Positions 1-8,239 of a stretch of DNA of 38,443 bases are shown in pieces (position 1 is the stretch's first letter; each line of letters starts with the position of its first letter). Below the pieces are notes generated by a model. The model saw only the letters and a list, made by a program, of their open reading frames with translations. It was not told the DNA's origin and did not search any database. Source of the stretch: Clostridiaceae bacterium. Lineage in GTDB: Bacteria > Bacillota > Clostridia > DSM-8532. The stretch lies in the NCBI GenBank assembly GCA_012519655.1, contig JAAYPS010000065.1:1-38443 (forward strand), read 5' to 3'. A program made the translations under genes and the position numbers.

Positions 1-152
1 ATAAAATCAGTGGGTTTTGTTATATCCTGTTTTCTATACTCAAGAAAATAAAATTAATGGGTTTTATTATATACAGTTTCTATACTCAAAAAAATAAAAT
101 CAGTGGGTTTGTTTCTGTTTATATATTCAGAAACTAATCAGTAGGTTTCTGT
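1..152. repeat. Imperfect tandem repeat, about 46-bp period
   Basis: Three near copies begin at about 1, 48 and 94, each opening with ATAAAATcAgTGGGTTT; the first two continue into a TTTCTATACTCAA block. A fourth, partial copy (AATCAGTAGGTTTCTGTT) starts near 135. Spacing is 46-47 bp and the copies have drifted. The array may extend left of the window. It lies just downstream of nth and holds no open frame. The spacer-like parts are as similar as the rest, so this is not a CRISPR array. Its function is unknown. Confidence 0.75.
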
Positions 153-172
153 TAAATTGTAGTTTATATATA

Positions 173-811
173 TCATTCTATATCCTTTTTATCGAAAACG
201 CAATAAGGCTTTATTGAACACTGTTCACAACCAGGCTTTCTTGCACTACATAATGCTCGTCCATGATGCACCAGTTGATGAGAAAATTTACTCCAACTCT
301 TCTTTGGAATTATTTTCATTAAATCAAACTCAATCTTTGTAGGATCTTGCTCTTTCGTAAGACCCAAGCGGTTTGACAATCGCTTAGCATGAGTATCTAC
401 AACAATGCCAGGTATATTAAAAGCATCCCCTAGGACAACATTTGCAGTTTTTCTCCCCACCCCCGGTAATGTTAACAGTTCTTCCATACTGTCAGGTACC
501 TGACTATTATATTCGGCAACAATTTTCTTACAACATAGGATTATATTTCTTGCTTTATTTCTATAAAATCCCGTTGAATGAATCTCTTGTTCCAGCGTTT
601 TTTGATCAGCATTTGCAAAATCTTCAGCTGTCTTGTATTTTTTAAAAAGTTCTTCTGTAACAATATTAACTCTTTTGTCGGTGCATTGGGCAGCAAGTTG
701 GGTAGCAATTAGTAACTGAAGGGGATTCTCATAATTAAGGCTGCACCCAGCGTCTGGGTACATCTTGTCCAATTCTTCCATAATCTTCGTTACTCTTTGT
801 GTTTTTTTCAT
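173..811 (-). CDS. nth: Endonuclease III (DNA glycosylase/AP lyase)
   Basis: Base-excision repair enzyme that removes oxidised pyrimidines and nicks the AP site. The 212-residue length is normal for the family. A helix-hairpin-helix with LPGVGRKTA covers about residues 115-123, with catalytic Lys121 and the catalytic Asp at 139 (VVDTHAKR). The C-terminal [4Fe-4S] cluster has the usual C-x6-C-x2-C-x5-C spacing at Cys188, 195, 198 and 204. The start is ATG with an AAAGGGA ribosome site upstream. It follows glgA by about 50 bp on the same strand with no clear terminator between them, so the two may be cotranscribed. All key residues are present and the assignment is secure. Confidence 0.95.
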   Translation of the reverse strand: MKKTQRVTKIMEELDKMYPDAGCSLNYENPLQLLIATQLAAQCTDKRVNIVTEELFKKYKTAEDFANADQKTLEQEIHSTGFYRNKARNIILCCKKIVAEYNSQVPDSMEELLTLPGVGRKTANVVLGDAFNIPGIVVDTHAKRLSNRLGLTKEQDPTKIEFDLMKIIPKKSWSKFSHQLVHHGRALCSARKPGCEQCSIKPYCVFDKKDIE

Positions 812-862
812 AAGTACATCCCTTTTAAAAAACTCTTCCTAACACAAGGTTCATCTTTTATT

Positions 863-2296
863 CTACCTTGCTAATGCTTCATTGTAAACTTCTAAATACT
901 TCTTCGCAGAGTTCTTCCACGTAAAATCAGTTCTTAATCCCCTTTTCATCATTTCAATCCATAAATCGGGGTTGTGTTTATAAGTTTCAACTGCTCTTCT
1001 AAGAGCATCGAAAAATGCTTGTGGAGTTTTCTCAACAAAAGTAAATCCATTCCCTAGTTTTTCATCTTTATCAATGTCAATAACAGTATCTTTCAATCCA
1101 CCCGTTTCACGTGCTATTGGTATTGTACCATAATGGAGGCTTATCATCTGTCCAAGCCCGCAAGGCTCAAAATTTGACGGCATAAGAAAAATATCGCTTC
1201 CTGAGTATATTCTGTGTGCAAGTGCCTCATTAAACTCTATTCTCACAGAGACCTGTTCAGGATATTTCTTCATAAGTTCTAAAAATGTTTCTTCTAAATA
1301 GGGATCGCCCACTCCTAACAAGACGAATTGAGCACCCATATCCATAGTTTCTTCAAATGTGTCAATAACAAGATTAAGTCCTTTTTGCGAAGCAAGACGG
1401 TGAATTACACTGATTATAGGAACATTCTTAACGGGGAGTCCAAGTTCGGACTGAAGATCTTTTTTATTTCGAGCTTTTCCACTTAGATCATTTTCATCAT
1501 ATGCATAATGAACGAAAGGATCATCAGCTGGGTTGAAATCCTTATAGCTAATGCCGTTGAGTATTCCATAAAGATCATTTTTTCTATTCTGTAAAACGCC
1601 TTCTAATCCTTCTCCAAATTCGTAAGTCAAGATTTCTTCAGAGTATGTTTTGCTAACTGTATTGATTTTATCCGCATATAGAATTCCTGCTTTTACAAAG
1701 TTGAACTTACCGTAAAACTCGACACCTTCTGGTACGAATAACTCATCTGGTAATCCCAGTAAATCGTATACGTCTTTTTCAAAATGACCTTGATATTCAA
1801 GGTTATGAATTGTAAGTAATGTTTTTATGTTTCGATAAAAAGGATCTGCCTTATGGTATTTTTCTTTTAGGAGCAAAGCAATAGGTCCTACATGCCAGTC
1901 ATTCATATGAATAATATCTGGCTTAAAACCAATAACCTTACATAAATCAAGGGATGCCTTACATAGAAATATAAACCTTTCACCGTCGTCATGATGCATG
2001 TATATTCCATCTCTATTGTAATAATGGTGATTATTAATTGTGTATGTGACTGTATCTGCATCAATTATTTCTTTCAAGATACAGGTTTCCTGTCTGCTAT
2101 TGACTTTAACAGAAAAATCTGCAATATATTCCTGGGTTGCATCTATTTCTTTGTATCCTGGTAAAACAACACGAATATCCATACCCATGTCTTGTAAAAC
2201 CTTGGGAAGCGACCCGGCTACGTCTGCAAGACCGCCTGTTTTTGCATAAGGAGTAACCTCGGCTGATACAAACAAAATACTAAGGCTCTTATTCAT
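863..2296 (-). CDS. glgA: Glycogen synthase (ADP-glucose type, GT5)
   Basis: Transfers glucose from ADP-glucose to the growing alpha-1,4-glucan. The N-terminal ADP-glucose site (KTGGLADV) lies near residue 20 and the C-terminal GT-B domain carries SNFEPCGLGQ and ETGGLKDTV. Length is about 477 residues, as expected. An ATG twelve bases further upstream (2308) opens the same frame, but that codon overlaps the GGAGGG ribosome site. The site is correctly spaced (5 nt) for the ATG at 2296, which is therefore the better start. No glgC, glgB or glgP lies nearby, so glgA is separated here from the rest of the pathway. It lies behind pnp with a hairpin between. Confidence 0.93.
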   Translation of the reverse strand: MNKSLSILFVSAEVTPYAKTGGLADVAGSLPKVLQDMGMDIRVVLPGYKEIDATQEYIADFSVKVNSRQETCILKEIIDADTVTYTINNHHYYNRDGIYMHHDDGERFIFLCKASLDLCKVIGFKPDIIHMNDWHVGPIALLLKEKYHKADPFYRNIKTLLTIHNLEYQGHFEKDVYDLLGLPDELFVPEGVEFYGKFNFVKAGILYADKINTVSKTYSEEILTYEFGEGLEGVLQNRKNDLYGILNGISYKDFNPADDPFVHYAYDENDLSGKARNKKDLQSELGLPVKNVPIISVIHRLASQKGLNLVIDTFEETMDMGAQFVLLGVGDPYLEETFLELMKKYPEQVSVRIEFNEALAHRIYSGSDIFLMPSNFEPCGLGQMISLHYGTIPIARETGGLKDTVIDIDKDEKLGNGFTFVEKTPQAFFDALRRAVETYKHNPDLWIEMMKRGLRTDFTWKNSAKKYLEVYNEALAR

Positions 2297-2317
2297 GTTT
2301 CCCTCCATAAATTAATT

Positions 2318-2351
2318 AGTGTATTTTAGCCCATAGGGCTAAAAATACACT
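2318..2351 (-). terminator. Hairpin between pnp and glgA, possible terminator
   Basis: Arms 2318-2332 (AGTGTATTTTAGCCC) and 2336-2351 pair around a 3-nt loop with a single bulged base. The downstream tract on the minus strand is only A/T-rich (AATTAATTT), so termination would be partial. A role as a processing or stabilising hairpin for the glgA message is equally possible. Confidence 0.45.
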
Positions 2352-2387
2352 ATTAATCAAGCACTTAGGGTATTGTAAGTTATTTCA

Positions 2388-4493
2388 CTATTTTTCAATA
2401 CAATCTTTTAATGAAAGGTTTATTCTACCCTGTCTATCAACTTCAATTACTTTTACTGGTATTTCGTCCCCAACATTTACCACATCCTCAACTTTGTTTA
2501 CGTGGTTGTGGGCTAACTTTGAAATATGAACCAATCCTTCTTTTCCAGGTAAAAATTCAACAAAGGCACCAAAATTCATTATACGCGTAACTTTCCCGGT
2601 GAAGGTCTGACCAACCTCAACCTCTCCTGCTATGCCTTCAATAATTGATATTGCTTTCTTTCCAGCTGTCTCATCCGATGTTGCAACAAATACCTGTCCA
2701 TCTTCTTCGATATCTATTTTTACACCAGTCTCTGCAATAATGCGATTAATGATCTTACCACCAGGCCCAATTACGTCACGTATTTTATCAACATCTATTG
2801 AAGTTTTGAAAACCTTAGGAGCATAAGGTGATAACTGTGCTCTTGGCTGGCTTATTGCTTTTAGCATTACATCGTTCAATATTGTAAGTCTTCCTTTACG
2901 TGTAATTTCAAAAGCTTGTGTAATAACTTCATAGGAGAGACCATCAACTTTAATATCCACTTGTATAGCTGTAATACCATTCTTTGTTCCAGCAACCTTG
3001 AAATCCATATCCCCAAAGAAATCTTCAATTCCTTGTATGTCCATGAATGTGACAAATTTGTCGGGATCATTGTCATCTGTAACAAGTCCTGCTGAGATGC
3101 CTGCCACCGGCTCCTTTATTGGAACACCAGCATCCATTAATGCGAGTGTGCTGGCACATACGCTTCCTTGGGATGTTGAGCCATTAGACATCAATACTTC
3201 TGACACAAGTCGGATTGCATATGGAAAATCCGCCTCTGAAGGTATAACAGGGTCAAGGGCTTTCTCTGCAAGTGCACCGTGACCAATTTCCCTTCTACCA
3301 GGTCCACGACTAGGCCTTGATTCACCTACGCTGAATGAGGGGAAATTATAATGATGCATATACCTTTTTGTCTCTTCTTCTGCAACACCATCTAACATTT
3401 GCACATCTCCAAGAGGTCCAAGGGTAACATTTGTAAGAACCTGAGTCTGACCTCTTTGGAACAGTCCAGAACCATGAGTTCTGGGTAAAATACCCACCTC
3501 TGCGTACAGTGGCCTTAAATCCATCAAGCCTCTTCCATCAACACGTTGATTATCATTTAAGAGTTTTTCACGAACAACCTTCTTTTGAAGCATATCAAGA
3601 GCCTGGGAAATCTGTGAAATTGATTCAGGGTATACCTCATCAAGCTGCTCATGGACTTTCTTTAGCACTACATTTACATTTTTATCGCGTTCTTTTTTGT
3701 CGTCATTCATCATAGCCTGTGCAAGTTCGTCCTTACAAAGACTGGACACCTTGTCAAAAATGTCTTGTGGCACAGCCGCTGAAATATATTCAAACTTTTC
3801 TTTGCCAATTTCTTTAACGATACCTTCAATAAACTCAATTATGCGTTTAATCTCTTCATGACCCTTCTTAATGGCGTCAAGCATGATATCTTCAGGAACT
3901 TCATCTGCTCCGGCTTCTATCATAACGATTTTTTCTTTATCTGCCGAGAGTGTGACATGCATCTTGCTTTTTTCTCTTTGTTCCTGGTTGGGATTTATTA
4001 TTACTTCTCCATCCACTAGTCCAAGAATAATACCACCTATAGGACCATTAAATGGAATGTCTGAAATACACAAAGAAATAATAGTTCCCATAATGGCTGC
4101 AAATTCTGGTGAATTGTCTTGTTCAACAGATAAAACCATATTTACTATCGCAACATCATTTCTAAGATCATTTGGAAACCTTGGGCGAATTTGACGATCA
4201 ATTACTCTTGAGGTAAGAATTGCACTTTCAGTAGGTCTTCCCTCTCTTTTAATAAATCCTCCAGGGATCTTCCCTACAGAATACATCTTTTCTTCATAAT
4301 CCACACTTAATGGGAAAAAGTCTATCCCTTCCCTTGGTTCAGAAGACGCTGTAGCAGTAGATAAAACCACAGTATCTCCATACTTAACCAGTACTGCTCC
4401 ATTTGCTAACTGTGCAAGTTGACCCGTTTGTACTGTCAGAGTTCTACCTGCCACATCAATTGAATATTCCTTCTTCATTTTTTCTACCAACAT
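2388..4493 (-). CDS. pnp: Polyribonucleotide nucleotidyltransferase (PNPase)
   Basis: Phosphorolytic 3'-5' exoribonuclease, a trimeric RNA-decay enzyme. The order is first RNase PH domain (about 10-145), helical domain, second RNase PH domain (about 320-540) with FFGDMDFKVAGT, KH domain (GPGGKIINRI near 560) and S1 domain (GKVTRIMNFGAFVEF) to the C terminus. At 701 residues it is full length. The start is uncertain: the ATG at 4493 directly abuts AAAGG, the next codon is TTG, and another in-frame ATG lies at 4478. It follows rpsO in the common rpsO-pnp order but is separated from it by a strong terminator and has its own candidate promoter and leader hairpin. Confidence 0.95.
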   Translation of the reverse strand: MLVEKMKKEYSIDVAGRTLTVQTGQLAQLANGAVLVKYGDTVVLSTATASSEPREGIDFFPLSVDYEEKMYSVGKIPGGFIKREGRPTESAILTSRVIDRQIRPRFPNDLRNDVAIVNMVLSVEQDNSPEFAAIMGTIISLCISDIPFNGPIGGIILGLVDGEVIINPNQEQREKSKMHVTLSADKEKIVMIEAGADEVPEDIMLDAIKKGHEEIKRIIEFIEGIVKEIGKEKFEYISAAVPQDIFDKVSSLCKDELAQAMMNDDKKERDKNVNVVLKKVHEQLDEVYPESISQISQALDMLQKKVVREKLLNDNQRVDGRGLMDLRPLYAEVGILPRTHGSGLFQRGQTQVLTNVTLGPLGDVQMLDGVAEEETKRYMHHYNFPSFSVGESRPSRGPGRREIGHGALAEKALDPVIPSEADFPYAIRLVSEVLMSNGSTSQGSVCASTLALMDAGVPIKEPVAGISAGLVTDDNDPDKFVTFMDIQGIEDFFGDMDFKVAGTKNGITAIQVDIKVDGLSYEVITQAFEITRKGRLTILNDVMLKAISQPRAQLSPYAPKVFKTSIDVDKIRDVIGPGGKIINRIIAETGVKIDIEEDGQVFVATSDETAGKKAISIIEGIAGEVEVGQTFTGKVTRIMNFGAFVEFLPGKEGLVHISKLAHNHVNKVEDVVNVGDEIPVKVIEVDRQGRINLSLKDCIEK

Positions 4494-4525
4494 CCTTTCA
4501 TGTATCTATGAACGGAGGCGAAAAG

Positions 4526-4566
4526 GTCAGGGAGGAAAATTCCTATAGGAACCCTCTTCTCTGAAC
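4526..4566 (-). promoter_or_regulatory. Imperfect stem-loop in the pnp leader
   Basis: On the minus strand a long imperfect stem closes around TTCC-TATA-GGAA, about 30-70 nt before the pnp start. Several of its pairs are G-U. In E. coli a pnp leader stem is cut by RNase III and lets PNPase control its own message. A similar role here is inference from position only. With the promoter at 4675-4703 and the rpsO terminator, this accounts for the 336-bp gap between pnp and rpsO. Confidence 0.4.
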
Positions 4567-4674
4567 TCTGCACCACCTGTTCACAGTAAATATTTTATGC
4601 CTTACAAAATATATATTTATGTAAGTAATTTCACAAACTAATTATAAACTTCCTGCTTCTTATATCATTATTTC

Positions 4675-4703
4675 ACTATAATAAATATTTAAAACATTGT
4701 AAA
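4675..4703 (-). promoter_or_regulatory. Candidate pnp promoter
   Basis: On the minus strand TTTACA (4698-4703) and TATAGT (4675-4680) are separated by exactly 17 bp. Transcription would start near 4668, giving a leader of about 175 nt that contains the 4526-4566 hairpin. Confidence 0.5.
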
Positions 4704-4804
4704 TAATAGATTTTTAATAGCACGAATTGGAACTTGCCTTACTATGCAGCTTACACGTTACCTAAACTAATAATCCTTGTGCTTGATTATAAGAAATAAA
4801 ACAA

Positions 4805-4827
4805 GAAAGCGGATATGCTCCGCTTTC
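4805..4827 (-). terminator. Rho-independent terminator after rpsO
   Basis: A perfect 9-bp stem GAAAGCGGA/TCCGCTTTC with a 5-nt loop is followed on the minus strand by TTGTTTTATTT. It begins two bases past the rpsO stop codon, so most rpsO transcripts should end before pnp. Confidence 0.9.
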
Positions 4828-4829
4828 AT

Positions 4830-5093
4830 TTACTTCCTAAGTTCTAACTTGGCAATTATATCACGGTATCTGTTAATATCTTTTTTCATCAGATAATTTA
4901 AAAGACCGCGTCTTTGACCAACCATTTTCAATAATCCTCTTCTTGAATGATGGTCTTTCTTATGGAACTTCAGATGTTCAGTAAGATTAGCAATGCGATA
5001 TGTCAATAAAGCTATCTGAACTTCTGGTGAACCAGTATCGCCATCGCTAAGCTTATACTTATCGATGATCTCTTGTTTTGTCAACTTTTCCAC
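4830..5093 (-). CDS. rpsO: 30S ribosomal protein S15 (bS15)
   Basis: Small-subunit primary binder of the 16S rRNA central domain. Its 87 residues are within the usual 85-90. The conserved [14 protein letters not shown] segment (residues 19-32), [16 protein letters not shown] and LLNYL are all present. The start codon is GTG at 5093, eight bases after an AGAAAGGAGT ribosome site. The gene has its own promoter, a structured leader (5119-5169) and a terminator, so it looks like a single-gene unit whose expression S15 itself may control. Confidence 0.97.
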   Translation of the reverse strand: MEKLTKQEIIDKYKLSDGDTGSPEVQIALLTYRIANLTEHLKFHKKDHHSRRGLLKMVGQRRGLLNYLMKKDINRYRDIIAKLELRK

Positions 5094-5118
5094 GTTACTA
5101 ACTCCTTTCTAAATTAAC

Positions 5119-5169
5119 GCCGTCAGCACAGTTTTCGGTCGGAGTGCTCCGATAACCGAGCCGATGGGC
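5119..5169 (-). promoter_or_regulatory. Structured rpsO leader, possible S15 autoregulatory element
   Basis: On the minus strand the leader folds into a nested structure. The hairpin CGGAG-CA-CTCCG is extended by CGGT/ACCG across a TAT bulge, and the whole is enclosed by GCC..TC.GC pairing with GC.GA.GGC. It ends about 25 nt before the start codon. S15 is known to bind structured leaders of its own message in several bacterial lineages. The assignment rests on position and fold only. Confidence 0.5.
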
Positions 5170-5187
5170 TACCTAAAATACTAAGTA

Positions 5188-5216
5188 AGTTTATCACAAA
5201 ATTCACCAACTGTAAA
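5188..5216 (-). promoter_or_regulatory. Candidate rpsO promoter
   Basis: TTTACA (5211-5216) and TAAACT (5188-5193) read on the minus strand with a 17-bp spacer. The start point would fall near 5181, just upstream of the structured rpsO leader. Confidence 0.45.
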
Positions 5217-5257
5217 GTGGAGTATCGCGATTTTCTCATATTCTGAATCAATGCGTT

Positions 5258-5315
5258 AATTGTAAAACTAAATTAGACCCCTTTTTACTCCAGAGTCTAA
5301 TATAGTCTTACAATT
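5258..5315. repeat. Long inverted repeat in the rpsO/corrinoid intergenic region
   Basis: Arms 5258-5278 and 5295-5315 are 21 bases each and match at 19 positions around a 16-base loop. There is no T-tract on either side, so it is not an ordinary terminator. It stands between the divergent rpsO and corrinoid-protein promoters, outside both. It could be a small mobile palindrome or a protein-binding hairpin. With the flanking promoters it accounts for the 427-bp gap between the two genes. Confidence 0.7.
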
Positions 5316-5471
5316 GACCATTCTGCAACCCATTTGATATTTGCTAAAAGTATAAGGATTTACAAAAAAACATAAATTATTTCAATAACTAATGTTATAT
5401 CTAATGTATGATTTAGGAAGAGTATGATATTAATAGACTAATTTAAACTACTTCTTTAAGAGTGTCTTTAG

Positions 5472-5500
5472 TTGACTATCACGCAGTAATGCATGATAAT
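5472..5500 (+). promoter_or_regulatory. Candidate promoter of the corrinoid-protein gene
   Basis: TTGACT (5472-5477) and GATAAT (5495-5500) are separated by 17 bp. The predicted start near 5507 leaves a very short leader carrying the GAGGTG ribosome site. Confidence 0.55.
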
Positions 5501-5520
5501 AATTTTTATGAGGTGATTGT

Positions 5521-6156
5521 ATGGATTTGCTAAGAGAAATTTCGGAAAATTTACAAAAAGGCAGGGCAAAGGATGTCAAAGAACTTGTCCAAAAGGCAAT
5601 AGACGAAGGTATTGATGTTAATAAGATTCTTGAAGAAGGTTTATTACACGGAATGGATATTATTGGTGCCAAGTTCAAAAACAATGAGGTTTATGTTCCA
5701 GATGTGCTAATTGCAGCACGTGCGATGAATATCGGTACGGAATTACTTAAACCGCTTTTGGTAAGTTCGGGAGTAAAAGCAAAGGGAAAAGTAATAATTG
5801 GTACAGTTAAAGGCGATTTGCATGATATCGGTAAGAATCTTGTACGTATGATGATGGAAGGCAAAGGTCTTGAAGTTATAGATTTAGGAGTGGATGTTCC
5901 TGCAGAAAAGTTTGTAGAGTCAGCCATTTCAAATGATGTAGATATAATTGCATGCTCTGCTCTTCTAACCACTACTATGACTGAGATGAAAAATATTGTA
6001 GAAAAAGTAAAGCAATCCGATTTGTCTGATAAAGTCAAAATAATGATAGGTGGCGCACCTGTAACAGATAGTTTCAGAGAGAGTATCGGAGCAGACTTAT
6101 ACGCTGATGATGCTGCTTCTGCAGCTGACGCAGCATTAGAAGTTTGTCTGGCATAA
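5521..6156 (+). CDS. Corrinoid (B12-binding) methyl-carrier protein
   Basis: Soluble cobalamin-binding protein of the MtaC/MtbC/MttC type, which carries a methyl group on cobalt between two methyltransferases. An N-terminal helical cap covers about residues 1-85. A Rossmann-like B12 domain follows with the DxHxxG signature at Asp99-His101-Gly104 (His101 is the lower cobalt ligand), then SALLTTTM near 146-153 and GGAPV near 167. The 211-residue length fits. ATG follows GAGGTG by 5 nt. The gene stands alone between its own promoter and terminator, and no methyltransferase (MtaB, MtbB, MttB or MtaA type) or reactivating ATPase lies in the window. Substrate and partner therefore cannot be named. 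Confidence 0.88.
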   Translation: MDLLREISENLQKGRAKDVKELVQKAIDEGIDVNKILEEGLLHGMDIIGAKFKNNEVYVPDVLIAARAMNIGTELLKPLLVSSGVKAKGKVIIGTVKGDLHDIGKNLVRMMMEGKGLEVIDLGVDVPAEKFVESAISNDVDIIACSALLTTTMTEMKNIVEKVKQSDLSDKVKIMIGGAPVTDSFRESIGADLYADDAASAADAALEVCLA

Positions 6157-6235
6157 GCATGATATAGGTTGTTTCTATAAACAAATATAAAGGATAGATA
6201 ATTTCATTAGTTTATCATTTATTTAGATTATTATT

Positions 6236-6267
6236 AAAGCCGAACACGAATATGTGTCCGGCTTTTT
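6236..6267 (+). terminator. Terminator after the corrinoid-protein gene, possibly shared
   Basis: AAAGCCG-A-ACAC pairs with GTGT-C-CGGCTTT (one mismatch, 6-nt loop) and is followed on the plus strand by TTTTAATTT. On the minus strand the tail is CTTTAATAATAA, so it may also stop transcripts of the converging alcohol dehydrogenase gene. Confidence 0.85.
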
Positions 6268-6334
6268 AATTTAACACAAAATTAATTGACTAATAAGTGA
6301 CTTAGGGTTTGTTCATAATGGTTTATAAAAACAG

Positions 6335-7510
6335 TTATTTACACAAGTTCAATATGTCAATTATTTCCTTCTTTCCATATTCAATCAATCCAGGCAAAAT
6401 GCGCTCGCCATAGTTTGTACATTTTTCAGCCATCTCCTCGAAACTGTCTTCGGTGATACTAAATTCACTAAGTGATGATGGCATACCAATCTCCTTAAAA
6501 TATTTAGCAGTTGCTTCTATTCCTGCTATGGCTGTGTTTTCCGGATTTGAGTAATCCATTTCACAATTCCAAACCCGGACAGCATATTGACAGAATCTTT
6601 CCATATTATACTTATATGCATATTTTGCCCATGCTGGAAAAACAACCGCTAATCCTGCACCGTGAGCAACCTCTTCAAACATTCCACTTATTTCATGCTC
6701 TATTTGGTGGCATACCATATAATAATCCCTGCCCAAACCTGTGAGGCCATTATGCGACAAGGTGCCTGCCCACATAAGGGTGGCTCTGGCTTCATAATCC
6801 TGGGGGTTTTCCATTGCCACTTTACCAGCTTGAATGGTTGATTTTAATACCGCTTCGGCAATCCGATCTGTGACCTCTGCGTTACCTTTCATTGTGATAT
6901 ATCGCTCTAAAGTGTGCATGATTATGTCAACAATGCCGCAAGCCGTCTGATATGGTGAGACGGTAAATGTTAATTCTGGATTTAATATCGAAAACAAAGG
7001 TCTATTAAATTCAGAGTTATATCCTCGTTTGAGCTTAAGCTCTTCATTTGTAATAACAGCTGAGGCGCTTGTCTCACTGCCAGTTGCTGAAAGAGTCAGG
7101 ATGGTACCAATTGGTAGTGCACTCTTGGGAGTTTTTTTACCCATTGAAAACAGCCATGGGTCACAATCATTTGCTGCTCCTACTGCTATCAATTTTCCTG
7201 AATCAATAGCACTTCCTCCACCAACAACCAAAACAATGTCAACATTTTCTTTCCGGCATAGCCCTATTCCCTCTTTAACCAAGTTAAGAGTTGGATTTGG
7301 CTGTGCACCTCCTAACTCAATAAAATCTATTTTAGATTCATTAAGAGCATTCGTTACTTCATCATATAGGCCTATTTTCTTTATGCTTCCTTTACCATAG
7401 TGAAGTAGAACCTTTTTAAATCCATAGCCTCTAATAATTTCACCGACCTGTTTTTGCGTTTCACGACCAAAAAAGATCTTCGTTGGAGAATGAAATTCAA
7501 AATTCTTCAT
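6335..7510 (-). CDS. Iron-dependent alcohol dehydrogenase (butanol dehydrogenase type)
   Basis: Group III NAD(P)H-dependent alcohol dehydrogenase that reduces aldehydes to alcohols. The nucleotide motif GGGSAIDSGK lies at residues 97-106. The metal ligands expected for the family are Asp195, His199, His268 and His283. At 391 residues it resembles the clostridial BdhA/YugJ group in length and order. ATG follows AAAGGTGA. It lies 73 bp after folT on the same strand; no convincing terminator was seen between them, so cotranscription is possible but unproven. The true substrate cannot be read from sequence. It is distinct from the C-terminal half of AdhE further right in the window. Confidence 0.9.
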   Translation of the reverse strand: MKNFEFHSPTKIFFGRETQKQVGEIIRGYGFKKVLLHYGKGSIKKIGLYDEVTNALNESKIDFIELGGAQPNPTLNLVKEGIGLCRKENVDIVLVVGGGSAIDSGKLIAVGAANDCDPWLFSMGKKTPKSALPIGTILTLSATGSETSASAVITNEELKLKRGYNSEFNRPLFSILNPELTFTVSPYQTACGIVDIIMHTLERYITMKGNAEVTDRIAEAVLKSTIQAGKVAMENPQDYEARATLMWAGTLSHNGLTGLGRDYYMVCHQIEHEISGMFEEVAHGAGLAVVFPAWAKYAYKYNMERFCQYAVRVWNCEMDYSNPENTAIAGIEATAKYFKEIGMPSSLSEFSITEDSFEEMAEKCTNYGERILPGLIEYGKKEIIDILNLCK

Positions 7511-7583
7511 TTGTCACCTTTCCCTTCTCAATATATAGTAAATGTCTATAATAATTCTGCTGATAACCTACTCAACTCTGCAT

Positions 7584-8117
7584 TTAATGATTAATTCCTA
7601 CAGGTGCATATTTTTTTACTAAGTATGCTGTACTATTCAACACAATCACTTGTATTGGTGCTGCTATTACTGCCTTTATAAGTCTTGCAGGGACAAGTAC
7701 CTTATATGCGGTACCTACTAACATATTCATCCATATTGAGTTCAAACCAGCCTCAACAATAAGAACCATTAATGCTGCAGCAGCAATTACTCTTAGTAAT
7801 GTTGTTTCCTTCTTATAGAGAAATAAACCATAGATAATGCCGCTTACAAAACCACTTATGGTAAACCCCGGAAAATAAGGACCTACTGGATTTACAGCCC
7901 AACCCAATATATCCCCCAAGGCTCCTGTCAGAGCGCCAGCCAAAGGTCCAAATAAAATAGAAGCCCACGCTATAGGTATAAATGTCAAACTAATCCTAAG
8001 CTCATTTGTGATATAAATCCGAAAAAACGAAAGAACCACATACAACGCAATAAACAAAGAAACTAAAACCATGGATGAAATCTTTGATAGAAATGAAAAA
8101 TAACTTTTGTTGTTCAT
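7584..8117 (-). CDS. folT: Folate-specific ECF transporter S component
   Basis: Small integral membrane protein that binds folate and docks on the shared EcfT/EcfA module. About 177 residues with some five to six hydrophobic segments. The typical S-component pattern ISLTFIPIAWASILFGPLAG and GALGDILGW lies in the first half. An in-frame ATG lies at 8135, but it overlaps the GGAGGG ribosome site that serves the ATG at 8117 (8-nt spacing), so 8117 is the start. Folate specificity is supported by the THF riboswitch just upstream. Expression appears to be controlled by that riboswitch through ribosome-site masking. Confidence 0.88.
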   Translation of the reverse strand: MNNKSYFSFLSKISSMVLVSLFIALYVVLSFFRIYITNELRISLTFIPIAWASILFGPLAGALTGALGDILGWAVNPVGPYFPGFTISGFVSGIIYGLFLYKKETTLLRVIAAAALMVLIVEAGLNSIWMNMLVGTAYKVLVPARLIKAVIAAPIQVIVLNSTAYLVKKYAPVGINH

Positions 8118-8126
8118 AAACACAAC

Positions 8127-8224
8127 CCTCCTCATGTAAATTTTCTAACCAATAAATCTGATGCTCTTATCACGCAAAAAACTAATTGGTTTAACGAGGC
8201 AATACTATATGCTACATGAAGAGG
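8127..8224 (-). promoter_or_regulatory. Anti-Shine-Dalgarno helix of folT (riboswitch expression platform)
   Basis: On the minus strand CCTCTTCATGTA (8224-8213), just 3' of the riboswitch, is complementary over 12 positions (11 Watson-Crick pairs and one G-U) to TACATGAGGAGG (8138-8127), which contains the folT ribosome site. A competing local hairpin, CATGTGGGAG with CTCTTCATG, overlaps the anti-SD strand. Ligand could therefore shift the message between open and closed ribosome-site forms. This also accounts for most of the gap between the riboswitch and folT. Confidence 0.65.
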
Positions 8225-8239
8225 AACACTCCCACATGC

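Noticed and set aside
1-152. CRISPR array
   Set aside because: Units are divergent over their whole length, there are no constant repeats with unique spacers, and no cas genes are present.
7511-7583. Second THF-like leader before the iron alcohol dehydrogenase
   Set aside because: GCAGAGTTGAGTAGG resembles the aptamer start, but the GCGTTAAGTG core and the GCATCC block are absent.
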